Positions 24,349 through 32,800 of a stretch of 37,386 nucleotides of DNA are shown in pieces. This stretch comes from Mediterranea sp. (in: CFB group bacteria). GTDB taxonomy: Bacteria > Bacteroidota > Bacteroidia > Bacteroidales > Bacteroidaceae. The notes beneath the pieces were generated by a model. It saw only the letters and a list, made by a program, of their open reading frames with translations, was not told the DNA's origin and did no database searches. How positions within the stretch are numbered: position 1 is the first letter of the stretch; each line of letters starts with the position of its first letter. Position numbers and translations under genes: made by a program. The stretch covers positions 1-37,386 of the forward strand of contig JAITSN010000068.1 of assembly GCA_031287715.1 (NCBI GenBank), given 5' to 3'.

Positions 24349-27300
24349 TCAGTTCGTTACCGTTCCGTAGCCGGAAATGAGAGAGACCGTTCCGCCGATG
24401 CCGGCACTGTTCGTGCCACATTCTACCGTTCCGTTGTTCGTTATTGTCTTGCCGCTTAGCTTGAGCGTCCAGTCGGCGGGGATCGTGAGCACCGCTCCGC
24501 TCGGAACCGTCAGATCACCCGTCAGGGTGATCGTCTTGCCCGATATAGTGAAGGCGGTGATCCGGCTGGAAAAATCGCTGCCGCTCATGCCTCCAACCTT
24601 TTTGGCAAAGACCATGGCAGTATTGGCGAATTTTACGGTTGTTCCCATATTCACTTCATCCACCTTGCCGATGAATCCTCCTGCCGACACGACCGTTCCG
24701 CCGTTGACCGTTATGCTGCCTGACTCCGACCCGCCGGATCCCGCGCCGAAAGCCGGACGGGTGTCGTCGTTCACGTTCATGAAGACGAATCCTCCGGTGA
24801 CGGTCATGTATCTCTCAGTGCCGGTGGGGCCGCCGCCGATACATGCCCCATAACCGCTGTCGGCATCGCCGGGCGCAGCTTCCACATAGCCGCCGGAGAT
24901 ATTTACGGTGCATCCTGTACCCTTCTTTCCACCGCCGATACCTGCGCCGCCCTTACTACCCTTGGCATATACTTCTCCGCCGGAGATATTGATGGTTCCG
25001 CCACCAACAGTTCCCGTGCCTTCATACAGGCCGGTTCCGATGCCGGCGCCTTGTGTGGCATCGTAAATGCCGTTCGCCTTAACGATTCCGCCGGAGATGT
25101 TGATGGTTCCCGCGCCGCCGCTACCAAAACCGCCCATGGCGGCGCCCGTCCCATAGATGGTCGCTTCGACTTCTCCGCCGGAGATGGTGATGATTCCGTT
25201 CTGACCGCCTTTACCGGCACCGATGCCGCAACCTTCCCCGTTGCTGTTTCCTCTAACCTTACCGCCGGTGATGGTGATGGTTCCGCCGCCGCTACCGTTT
25301 GCGCCGCCGATGCCGGCACCCGCTCCATGGGTGTTTCCAAAAACCGTACCGCCGGTGATGAGGATCTCTCCCGCGCCGTCGGAGCCATAGCCGCCGATGC
25401 CGGCGCCGCCTTTCTGGCTACCCGTGCCAGATACGTCTCCGCCTTCAATGACCACCTTGCCGTTCTTACCGTTATACGCGCCGCCGATGCCGCAACTGGC
25501 GCCATTGCCTTGACTTGCGTAAACCGTGCCGCCCTTGATGATGACGGTTCCGCTGGTGCTGTTCTCGCCCACGCCGCCGATGCCGGCGCCTAAGTAACCC
25601 CGTGCGGATAGTATGCCGTCTGTTCCTGTTCCGTCGCCCGCGGCGCTCTCGATAACAAGCTCTGCCGTTTGGGGAACATGCACGCCGGCCAGCCCGGACG
25701 TGTTCGTTATAGACATCTCGAACTCATTCCATCCGGAGAGCTTCATTGTTACCTTTGCGCCGGCACCAAGGGAGAACGCACTGTAAGCGCCTCCCATCTC
25801 GATTTCGGCGTTACTCGGCGTTACTTCGCAGGTTACATTCGCGGCCACTTCTATGCGGTAGGCTGTCGTCTTGTTGATGACCTTGTACTTGCCGTCTTTG
25901 GTGATGGTAAACAGGTTGCTCGCAAACGTCACGCCTTCCGGAAGCAGCGTGGCATTGGCCAAGTTGATCACCTTCATCCATTTGGCGTACAGGGTGATGT
26001 CTGCCGTATAGTCCGTCCCGCCCAGCTCCGTCACCGGTGTTCCGGTCGCATCGGAGGTGGCATACCATCCGCCAAACTCGGCATACTCCGTCGGCGTGGC
26101 CCAGGTGGCCGTCTTGAGCGTTGTTTCCACGCCGTAGGTGTGCACCGTGGGGTAGCCGGCTTCGTGCACGCCACCAAAGCCGCCTCCGGTTCCCATATCC
26201 TTATATATGATGTGGTATTGGGGTATCCATTGGGCATACAGATCGACGTTCCCCGTCCAGGCCGGGTAGTGGTCGCCGGCGTTGTAAACGGTTCCGCGGG
26301 CGTCTGCCTTCGTGTTCCATTCCTTGAAGATGTGCATCGGCCAGTTGAAAGTGCTGGGCAGTATGGGGCAGGACATGTTGGTCACCCACTGCTGCACCAT
26401 GGGTTCTATCGTTCCGTCGTCGTTGGGGCGATAGGTCATCGTACATGGATTGAACTTGGCGTCGTCGTCCCAAGGGTCTATCACTACGGGGTCGAGTGTT
26501 ATTTTCGTGAGCGACAGTTCCAGGTTGTATTCATAGTGTTTTCCTGCCAGCCAGTTTTGCGCGGGCAGACTGATCGTTTTCTTTTGCGAGACGGCGTCTA
26601 CCATCCAGGTCACTTCCATGCTGACGGCATCTGCTGCGATGGTTTGCGGCAGGAGCATCAGGTATCCGGCGTTGTTCACGGCTGCGGCTGTCGTGCCCAG
26701 TGTAACGGCTGTGGCCACCATTTCGTCTCCTGCGTTGGTCATGTATGTTTTTCCGCTTGCCGGGAATGTCCAGGCTCCCGCCGCATGGTCGCTTCCTCCA
26801 AAGGTGTAGGTGGCTTTGCTTTCCACGGCGTTGGCGGCGTAGATGACTTTCAGTGAGGTTACTTTTACGGTCGCGGCGTATGCTTCTTTCAGCCGTGCGG
26901 AGAATCCGATGCGCGACAGCTCGTGGCGCATACGGAACTTGACGTTTCCGCCGGCGACGGTCTCGTCTGTCACCACGTCCGCCACGAAATCTTTCTGGTT
27001 GGCCTGACTGTCGGCAATGGTGCAGGTCAGCGTGGGCGTTCCGGCCGTTGTGCTTGCGGCGGCGGTCGCTCCCGTCCCTTCGTTCCATGCGAAGAAAGAG
27101 ATCTTGCCGTAGTTGGTTCCGTCTACCATTCCGGGCCAGTATTTGATGGGGGAATAGGTCCATGCCGTTGCTGTTCCGTCCCACGTCACAAGCTGATTGT
27201 ACATAAATTCGGGTTTGGCAGTGGCTGCTGCGGCGCTCCAGTCTGTCGTTTCGGTGTAGTATGCGCTGACGCGGAAGCCCGAGGTCTTCAAGGCGTCGAT

Positions 27301-27483
27301 TTTCACTTCCGCTGCGCGGGTTGAGTCACTTCTCGAGAGCAGCGGGGTCACGTCCATTGCGTTGAACCCTATCGCACCGGCTGTTGCTCTTGTTTCTGCC
27401 GCCTCCCGATCATCCGTACAGGACGATAGTACAAACAGCGTGCAAAGCATAAGCCCAATTTTTTTATTCAAGGTATTTATCAT
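24349..27483 (-). CDS. Large surface lipoprotein: fimbrillin-like N-domain, InlB B-repeats, Gly-rich beta-helix
   Basis: A 1044-residue predicted surface lipoprotein. From the Met at 27483 the signal peptide ends in a lipobox (FVLSSCTDDREA). Residues of about 30-330 resemble the fimbrillin (Mfa-like) fold (VRHELSRIGFSARLK-like block: FRMRHELSRIGFSARLK). About 350-510 hold two InlB B-type repeats (NADLYAQW-like endings: GNVDLYAQW, ADITLYAKW). From about 590 to 960 come some ten repeats of roughly 30-40 residues built on GAGIGG-x(n)-G-x-I-x-ITGG-x-V-x-A, a right-handed beta-helix as in Cthe_2159-type carbohydrate-binding proteins. An adhesin or ligand-binding role is inferred. An invertible promoter lies upstream, currently pointing into the gene. 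The frame extends to 27543, but that part precedes the signal peptide. Confidence 0.85.
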   Translation of the reverse strand: MINTLNKKIGLMLCTLFVLSSCTDDREAAETRATAGAIGFNAMDVTPLLSRSDSTRAAEVKIDALKTSGFRVSAYYTETTDWSAAAATAKPEFMYNQLVTWDGTATAWTYSPIKYWPGMVDGTNYGKISFFAWNEGTGATAAASTTAGTPTLTCTIADSQANQKDFVADVVTDETVAGGNVKFRMRHELSRIGFSARLKEAYAATVKVTSLKVIYAANAVESKATYTFGGSDHAAGAWTFPASGKTYMTNAGDEMVATAVTLGTTAAAVNNAGYLMLLPQTIAADAVSMEVTWMVDAVSQKKTISLPAQNWLAGKHYEYNLELSLTKITLDPVVIDPWDDDAKFNPCTMTYRPNDDGTIEPMVQQWVTNMSCPILPSTFNWPMHIFKEWNTKADARGTVYNAGDHYPAWTGNVDLYAQWIPQYHIIYKDMGTGGGFGGVHEAGYPTVHTYGVETTLKTATWATPTEYAEFGGWYATSDATGTPVTELGGTDYTADITLYAKWMKVINLANATLLPEGVTFASNLFTITKDGKYKVINKTTAYRIEVAANVTCEVTPSNAEIEMGGAYSAFSLGAGAKVTMKLSGWNEFEMSITNTSGLAGVHVPQTAELVIESAAGDGTGTDGILSARGYLGAGIGGVGENSTSGTVIIKGGTVYASQGNGASCGIGGAYNGKNGKVVIEGGDVSGTGSQKGGAGIGGYGSDGAGEILITGGTVFGNTHGAGAGIGGANGSGGGTITITGGKVRGNSNGEGCGIGAGKGGQNGIITISGGEVEATIYGTGAAMGGFGSGGAGTINISGGIVKANGIYDATQGAGIGTGLYEGTGTVGGGTINISGGEVYAKGSKGGAGIGGGKKGTGCTVNISGGYVEAAPGDADSGYGACIGGGPTGTERYMTVTGGFVFMNVNDDTRPAFGAGSGGSESGSITVNGGTVVSAGGFIGKVDEVNMGTTVKFANTAMVFAKKVGGMSGSDFSSRITAFTISGKTITLTGDLTVPSGAVLTIPADWTLKLSGKTITNNGTVECGTNSAGIGGTVSLISGYGTVTN

Positions 27484-27551
27484 CTGATCCACTATATAAA
27501 ATCTATAATATATGTATAAAAGACAAGCCGTGTTGTTCATCAATTGTTTTG

Positions 27552-27766
27552 TCCCAAAAAACGTTGGTTTAATGACACAAAGCTATTCTTTTTGTTTAAA
27601 CAACGCAAGTTTCACAACAATTTTTTTTCAAAAACGTTTGTAGAGCCTATCAAGTCGGCGTTTACGATTTATTACTTAGTATTTTAAGTAACATTTTGGA
27701 GATGCGGCGCAGAGACATCATCGCCCCTGCACCTCCCGCTCATTAAACCAACGTTTAATGAGCCAC
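27552..27766. promoter_or_regulatory. Invertible promoter cassette 2 (phase switch for the surface lipoprotein)
   Basis: Two inverted copies of the same site family as cassette 1 bound this segment. The left copy (27552-27577, centre TT at 27564-27565) is more diverged. The right copy (27738-27763, centre AA at 27750-27751) has only one mismatched pair. The copies share 17 identical bases in inverted orientation (core AAACGTTGGTTT). The centres are 186 bp apart, against 189 in cassette 1. The flank inside the right copy (GCGGGAGGTGCA read leftward) is identical to the flank inside the left copy of cassette 1, so the two cassettes are homologous but in opposite orientation. The promoter sits at the left end and points left, into the lipoprotein gene. 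Confidence 0.8.
27578..27609 (-). promoter_or_regulatory. Promoter inside cassette 2, pointing into the lipoprotein gene (ON)
   Basis: On the minus strand: CTTG (27609-27606), 20 bases, TAGCTTTG (27585-27578). The -7 box matches TAnnTTTG and the -33 box is one base off TTTG. As in cassette 1, the -7 box is followed at once by TG and the inversion site. The predicted leader is about 85 bases to the start at 27483. Confidence 0.7.
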
Positions 27767-27891
27767 TTTACACAACACGACCCAACTGTCTTACAGATCT
27801 ATTCTACAAGCCTGCAAACTCATCCTGCAAGCCTCATCTTTATTATATAATGGATTGATTTCTTTAGGGAGCCTCTATGGGATCTTTTCAT

Positions 27892-28121
27892 AGCGCCCTC
27901 CGCAGCGGGGAGAGCGCAAAGTTTTTGTCGAAAGCAGTTTCCGCAGCGGGGAGAGCGCAAAGTTTTTGTCGAAAGCAGTTTCCGCAGCGGGGAGATCGCA
28001 AAGTTTTCGTCGAAAGCAGTTTCCGCAGCGGGGAGATCGCAAAGTTTTCGTCGAAAGCAGTCTCCGCAGCGGGGAGATCGCAAAGTTTTCGTCGAAAGCA
28101 GTTTCCGCAGCGCGGAGGATG
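27892..28121. repeat. Tandem array, 41-bp units (array 2)
   Basis: Five near-identical 41-bp units start at 27901, 27942, 27983, 28024 and 28065, with partial units at both ends. A unit begins CGCAGCGGGGAGATCGCAAA and ends GTCGAAAGCAGTTTC. Variants are confined to AGAGCG/AGATCG, GTTTTTG/GTTTTCG and one GTTTC/GTCTC. It contains the palindromes CCGCAGCGG and GAAA-GCAG-TTTC. Because 41 is not a multiple of three, frames through it shift at every unit, so it is not coding. It lies just after the recombinase gene and next to promoter cassette 2. Confidence 0.95.
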
Positions 28122-28243
28122 CTCTTCTTGTCTGTCCTTGAACTCTTCGCTTGCAATTTCTATTGTTGCCATAATGCTACTCTTTTAATGGGTTATAAAT
28201 GGATAATGGACCATTAATTCCACCGCAGAATAATTGTCCATTG

Positions 28244-29404
28244 TCAATTATTACTGTTTTCCAGGTCGCGTATGATGGTGATGTCCATGACGTTGGTGTA
28301 GACCTGGGTTGTCTTTATGCTTTTGTGTCCCAGCAGTTTTTGGACGGTGGTGATGTTTACACCTTTATATATAAGAAGTGTTGCGTTGGTGTGGCGGGCG
28401 ACATGGAATGATACGCGTTTGTCGATGCCTGCCAGGCGGGTGATCCGGACGAGTTCCTTATTGACGTTGGAGTTGTCCCTTATCTTGAAGAAAGCGGCGA
28501 GGTGTTTTTCATACCGGTGCAGTATGCTCAGCGCTTTTCCTTCAAAAAGGAGGTAGAGAGGCAGCCGCACTTCTATTTTTGTTTTGATGGATTTGTAGAC
28601 CAACCAGATTTCGTTATTCAGTTGTACGATGTTGGAAGGGTTGAGGCTGACAAAATCCGAGTAGCGCAGTCCTGCATAGCAACAGAACAGGAAGGCGTCC
28701 AGCGTCAGCCGCAGCTTCTGGTTGCGCCCTTTCAGTTCCAGGTTTTCGAGCAACGCGAGTTCTTCGGGCGACAGATGGATGTGTTTGTTGTCTATGGTTT
28801 TGATGCGGTACTTTCGGAAGGGGTATTGGTGAAGGCTCATATAGTCCATGTTGATAGCGATGTTGATGTAGCGTTTGAGGTGTTTCATGTGTTTGGCGAT
28901 GGTATTGACGTGATACCCTTCCATCCGCAGGAAATGGTCGAAGGAAGTGACGAACTCAAAGGTAAGGTCGGTGAAGGCGATGTTTCGCTTGAACCGGTTG
29001 AGTGTTTTCCAGGTAGACAGGTGGTTTTTCTTCGTGCTTCCCCTGAGGGATGCGTTTCCGATCTCGCGTTTGAGGAAAACGAGGAACGACGCGTTGTCTG
29101 TCGGCGAGTGAAGGGATTCTTTCAGGGCTTCCAAGCTAATGTTCCGGCCTTGTTGCCAGAGGCTCAGTTCTTTTTTTTCAATGGCGGAGATGTACTCGTA
29201 CAGCCTTCTGTTGAGCGCTTCGCTGTTGGGGTGGTTTTTGACAAGCTGCCTTTTCCCGTCCCATTGGTCGGGCAACAGATATATTTTGGTGGAGAAATAT
29301 TTCCTTTTTTTGTTCAGATATGCTTCTACTTGTACCAAGGCGGCTCCACGCTTGTTGAGTGTCCCTCTTCTGTTGAAAACCAGATTGTATGTGATTTTAT
29401 CCAT
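28244..29404 (-). CDS. Tyrosine site-specific recombinase
   Basis: A 386-residue tyrosine recombinase of the Bacteroidetes type, with an arm-binding domain (about 1-90), a SAM-like core-binding domain (about 105-200) and a catalytic domain. The active-site residues are visible: Arg247 in CCYAGLRYSD, a Lys in the VYKSIKTK hairpin, His334 and Arg337 in SFHVARHT, His360 in LLGHKS and nucleophile Tyr369 in TTQVYTNV. It breaks and rejoins DNA through a 3'-phosphotyrosine. Family members adjoining surface-protein loci of Bacteroides flip promoter or gene segments. Here it lies wholly inside the 5.7 kb bounded by the 123-bp susC inverted repeats, between the two receptor loci, so it is the natural candidate for that inversion. 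No phage or integrative-element genes are seen next to it. Confidence 0.93.
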   Translation of the reverse strand: MDKITYNLVFNRRGTLNKRGAALVQVEAYLNKKRKYFSTKIYLLPDQWDGKRQLVKNHPNSEALNRRLYEYISAIEKKELSLWQQGRNISLEALKESLHSPTDNASFLVFLKREIGNASLRGSTKKNHLSTWKTLNRFKRNIAFTDLTFEFVTSFDHFLRMEGYHVNTIAKHMKHLKRYINIAINMDYMSLHQYPFRKYRIKTIDNKHIHLSPEELALLENLELKGRNQKLRLTLDAFLFCCYAGLRYSDFVSLNPSNIVQLNNEIWLVYKSIKTKIEVRLPLYLLFEGKALSILHRYEKHLAAFFKIRDNSNVNKELVRITRLAGIDKRVSFHVARHTNATLLIYKGVNITTVQKLLGHKSIKTTQVYTNVMDITIIRDLENSNN

Positions 29405-29803
29405 GCTGTTTTAATTAAAAGTTAAAGCACAAATATGGAATAGAAAAGGATTGAAGCGCGGTTATTTTAGACTCGTTTAGAAAAATAAGATAAAATTGGC
29501 GGCAAAAACGAGACAAAAAAGCAAAAGGAACCTTTTTTTATTCTGTTTTTCTCCTCAAGCAAACGAAAAGAAGAAAAGAATAGCTTTTTGTTTTAGCGGA
29601 CAGCACTGTATAACCGTTTATCCTATCGGAATTTATGACTGATTGCGCGCCGAATAACAGAGCAAAGGGCTTCTTGATAACAAATCGTAACCGTTGCAAG
29701 GTTTTTTTTGGTAAACGCTTGTTTCTTTCAGCTTAATTGATATATTTGCAAAGTGTTAAAGTGAAGAAGAAACGATTTAATGTAAAGTTAAACTTTAAGA
29801 TTT
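29405..29803. other. Intergenic region between recombinase and susC-2
   Basis: A 399-bp A+T-rich stretch. It holds the susC-2 promoter (29718-29748) near its right end. I see no RNA gene, repeat or convincing promoter for the recombinase in the rest. Confidence 0.6.
29718..29748 (+). promoter_or_regulatory. Promoter of susC-2 (expression site of the receptor switch)
   Basis: CTTG (29718-29721), 19 bases, TATATTTG (29741-29748): the -7 box matches perfectly and the -33 box is one base off the Bacteroidetes consensus. The leader is about 50 bases to the ATG at 29804. It lies inside the putative 5.7 kb invertible segment, so it would move with that segment. Confidence 0.75.
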
Positions 29804-32800
29804 ATGAAGAGAAAATTTATGTTGTTTTTAGCCTGCCTGTTTATCGGTGCAGGTTTAGTAACCGCTCAGACTCAGACTGTAACAGGGATTGTTCTTTCTG
29901 AAGACGACGGCCAACCGGTTGTGGGAGCTTCCGTGTTGGTGAAAGGTACTACGGTAGGTACGATTACCGACATAGACGGTAAGTTTACGTTGTCTAACGT
30001 ACCAAGTTCCGCGAAGACTTTGCAAGTTTCCTTTGTCGGCATGCAAACCCTGGAAGTGGGCGTCGCGCCCACCGTCCGCGTGGTGCTGAAGGCCGATACG
30101 GAACTGCTGGAGGAGGTGGTGGTTGTAGCTTACGGCACGGCGAAGAAAGAATCCCTGACGGGTTCCGTGTCGATAGTAGATTCCAAGAAGATAGAGCAGC
30201 GCATCGGCAGCAGCGTAACCGGTGCCCTGGAGGGGTCGTCTCCGGGCATTCAGGTAAACAACTCGTATGGCGAGCCGGGGTCAAGCCCGTCCATTCGCAT
30301 TCGCGGTTTTGGTACGATGAGCACGACTGCCGGCGCAGCCGATCCTCTGTATGTTGTCGATGGTGTTCCCTACGACGGGAATATTTCCGGCTTGAATCCC
30401 GCCGATATTGAATCGATCTCGGTGTTGAAGGACGCCGCTTCTTCCGCCCTTTACGGCAACAGGGCGGCGAACGGGGTTATCCTGATCACAACCAAAAAAG
30501 GCAAGGAGTTTGGCAAAACAACGATTTCGTTGGCTATAAACCAGGGCATTTATAGCCGCGGCCTCGAAGAATACGAACGCTTGGATGCAGACCCCTGGAT
30601 GGAGGCCCAATGGATTTCCACAAAGAACTATGCAAAATCCCTTTCCGGCATAGGCAATGACGAAGCCAAAGCAGCGGCTTATGCAACGCAAAACCTTATT
30701 GCCGAGAGCGTAAAAAGAAACATTTACGATAAAGCAGACAATGCCCTTTTTGATGCAAACGGAAAGCTGGTTGCAAACAGATTGCCGGGCTATGACGACC
30801 TCGACTGGTTCAAGGCTTTAGAGAGAAGCGGCCATCGCCAGGAATATACGTTGTCTGCCACAACGGCCGGGGATAAATATAATGTGTATTCTTCGATCGG
30901 CTACCTGAAAGAAAACGGTTATATCATCAACACCATGTTCGAGCGTTTTTCGGCCCGCGTAAACAGTACGTTTAACCCGACGAAATGGCTGAAAGCGGGC
31001 ATTAACGTATCGGCTACCACCCAAACGCAGAACTATAATTCGACCGCATACAGTTCTTATTATGCCAACCCGTTCTATACGGCCCGTAATATGGCGCCTG
31101 TGTATCCTATTTATCTGCACAATGCCGACGGATCTTACGCCTTGGATAAAAGCGGCGGCAAGCAATATGACCTGAAATCGGATTACCTGAGCAACCGCCA
31201 TACTATTTACGAGCGCTACGCAGATAAAGAAGAAGGAAGGCGCAACACGTTGGGCGGCCAGGCCTATGCAACAGTGAATTTACCCTACAACATCGACCTG
31301 ACGGTTAAGGGCGACCTGAATCAGAGAACACGTAATATTAGCGATTATAATAATCCTAATATTGGCGACGGCGCAACGAACAACGGACGCCTGACCAATT
31401 ACGCCTATCAATATCAGACGGCCAACGTCCAGGAATTGATCAACTGGAATTATGATTCAGGGGCGCACCATGTTGATGTCATGGCAGGACACGAGAATTA
31501 TTCTTATGGCATGAAAGTCAACTATGGCATGAACACCAATATGATCGTTGAAGGCAGCTTTACGATGGGCAACTTTACGACCAATTCATACTATACAGGA
31601 TACGACCAGGATTATAAAACGGAGTCCTACCTGTCGCGCGCACGCTACAACTATGATGAGAAATACTATGTGGAAGCATCTTTCCGCCGCGACGGCTCTT
31701 CCAGGTTCCATCCGGACCATCGCTGGGGCAACTTCTATTCATTGGGTGCAAGCTGGAACATCAAGAAGGAAGCGTTCATGGACGCAACCGAATGGGTAAA
31801 CAGTTTGAAGCTAAGGGCTTCCTATGGTGAAGTGGGCAATGATGCTCCGGTTAATTTCTACGGTTATATGGCTCTTTATAACGTGGATAAAAACGGTGGA
31901 AACAGCGCGCTAACCAAAAAGTCGCTCAATGCGGACGATATTAAATGGGAAACGACCCAAACAATGGACTTTGCCGTAGAAGGGCGCTTGTTTGACCGCC
32001 TTAACTTTTCTGTCGGTTACTTCGATAGACGATCCAAGGATTTGCTGTTTGAAGTGAAATTGCCGCTGTCGGCGGGTTCGTATCCTTACAATTCCGACAA
32101 TACAAATATGACGCAATACAAAAACATCGGCACGGTTTCCAACCGCGGCATTGAATTGTCTTTGGATGCGGATGTTTTCAAAACAAAAGATTGGACTTGG
32201 AATTTAGGGGCGGATGCCACACTCCTCAAAAACAAGATCGTTAAATTGCCTGACGGGAACGACATTTTGAAGGGCTTGCAGAAATACTCCGAAGGTCATT
32301 CCATGTATGAATTCTGGCTTTACCATTTTGAAGGCGTAGACCAAATGACGGGTAATTCTTTGTATACACTCGACCCTGAGTTGAAGGACACGGCTGTGAC
32401 AAACGGCAAACTTGTTACGATCAACGGCACCGATTATACGATCGATACCACTTACGGCGCGAAACAGTGGGCCGGCTCCGGTATTTCCGACATCTATGGT
32501 TCGTTCCGTTCTTCATTAAGCTGGAAAGACATCACTTTCAATGCCCTGTTTACCTATCAGCTTGGCGGGAAACTCTATGATTCGAGCTACAGGAACTTGA
32601 TGCAGACTTCCGCCATCAATGCCGATGCGCTGCATAAGGATATGCAAAGATCATGGTCGGGCATACCGGAAGGCATGACCGACAATTCCCCGAACCGCAT
32701 TGACAAAGGGGGTATTCCGGTAAACAACAGCAAGCTCAGCGAGTTTACCAACGCCGGAACTTGCGACCGCTGGCTGACAAGCGCTTCTTATCTGATATTG

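Larger units (their letters stand above)
27484..28243. other. 760-bp gene-free region with switch and repeats
   Basis: Between the start of the surface lipoprotein gene and the end of the recombinase gene I find no supportable gene. It holds invertible promoter cassette 2 (27552-27766) and the 41-bp array 2 (27892-28121). The remaining pieces are A+T-rich and include a short repeat, AATTGTCCATTGTC, at 28231-28245, similar to 124-137. Confidence 0.7.

Noticed and set aside
25669..26856. 395-codon plus-strand frame opposite the surface lipoprotein gene
   Set aside because: It is a shadow of the G+C-rich, repeat-rich lipoprotein gene. It has no signal, no domain and no promoter, while the minus-strand frame has a lipobox and recognisable repeats.
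27877..28217. Several overlapping frames on both strands with repeated peptide blocks (plus-strand 27877-28188, minus-strand 27820-28172)
   Set aside because: They are produced by the 41-bp tandem array. The unit is not a multiple of three, all frames stay open because the unit lacks stops, and the peptides have no conserved edges or start signals.
28244..29404. Tyrosine recombinase as an integrase of a mobile element
   Set aside because: No relaxase, excisionase, phage or attachment-site duplication is seen around it, and the nearest tRNA is 15 kb away. Its place between the susC repeats makes a local inversion role more likely, although an element boundary outside the window cannot be excluded.
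28502..29425. 307-codon plus-strand frame opposite the recombinase
   Set aside because: The opposite strand encodes a complete tyrosine recombinase with all catalytic residues; this frame is antisense shadow.
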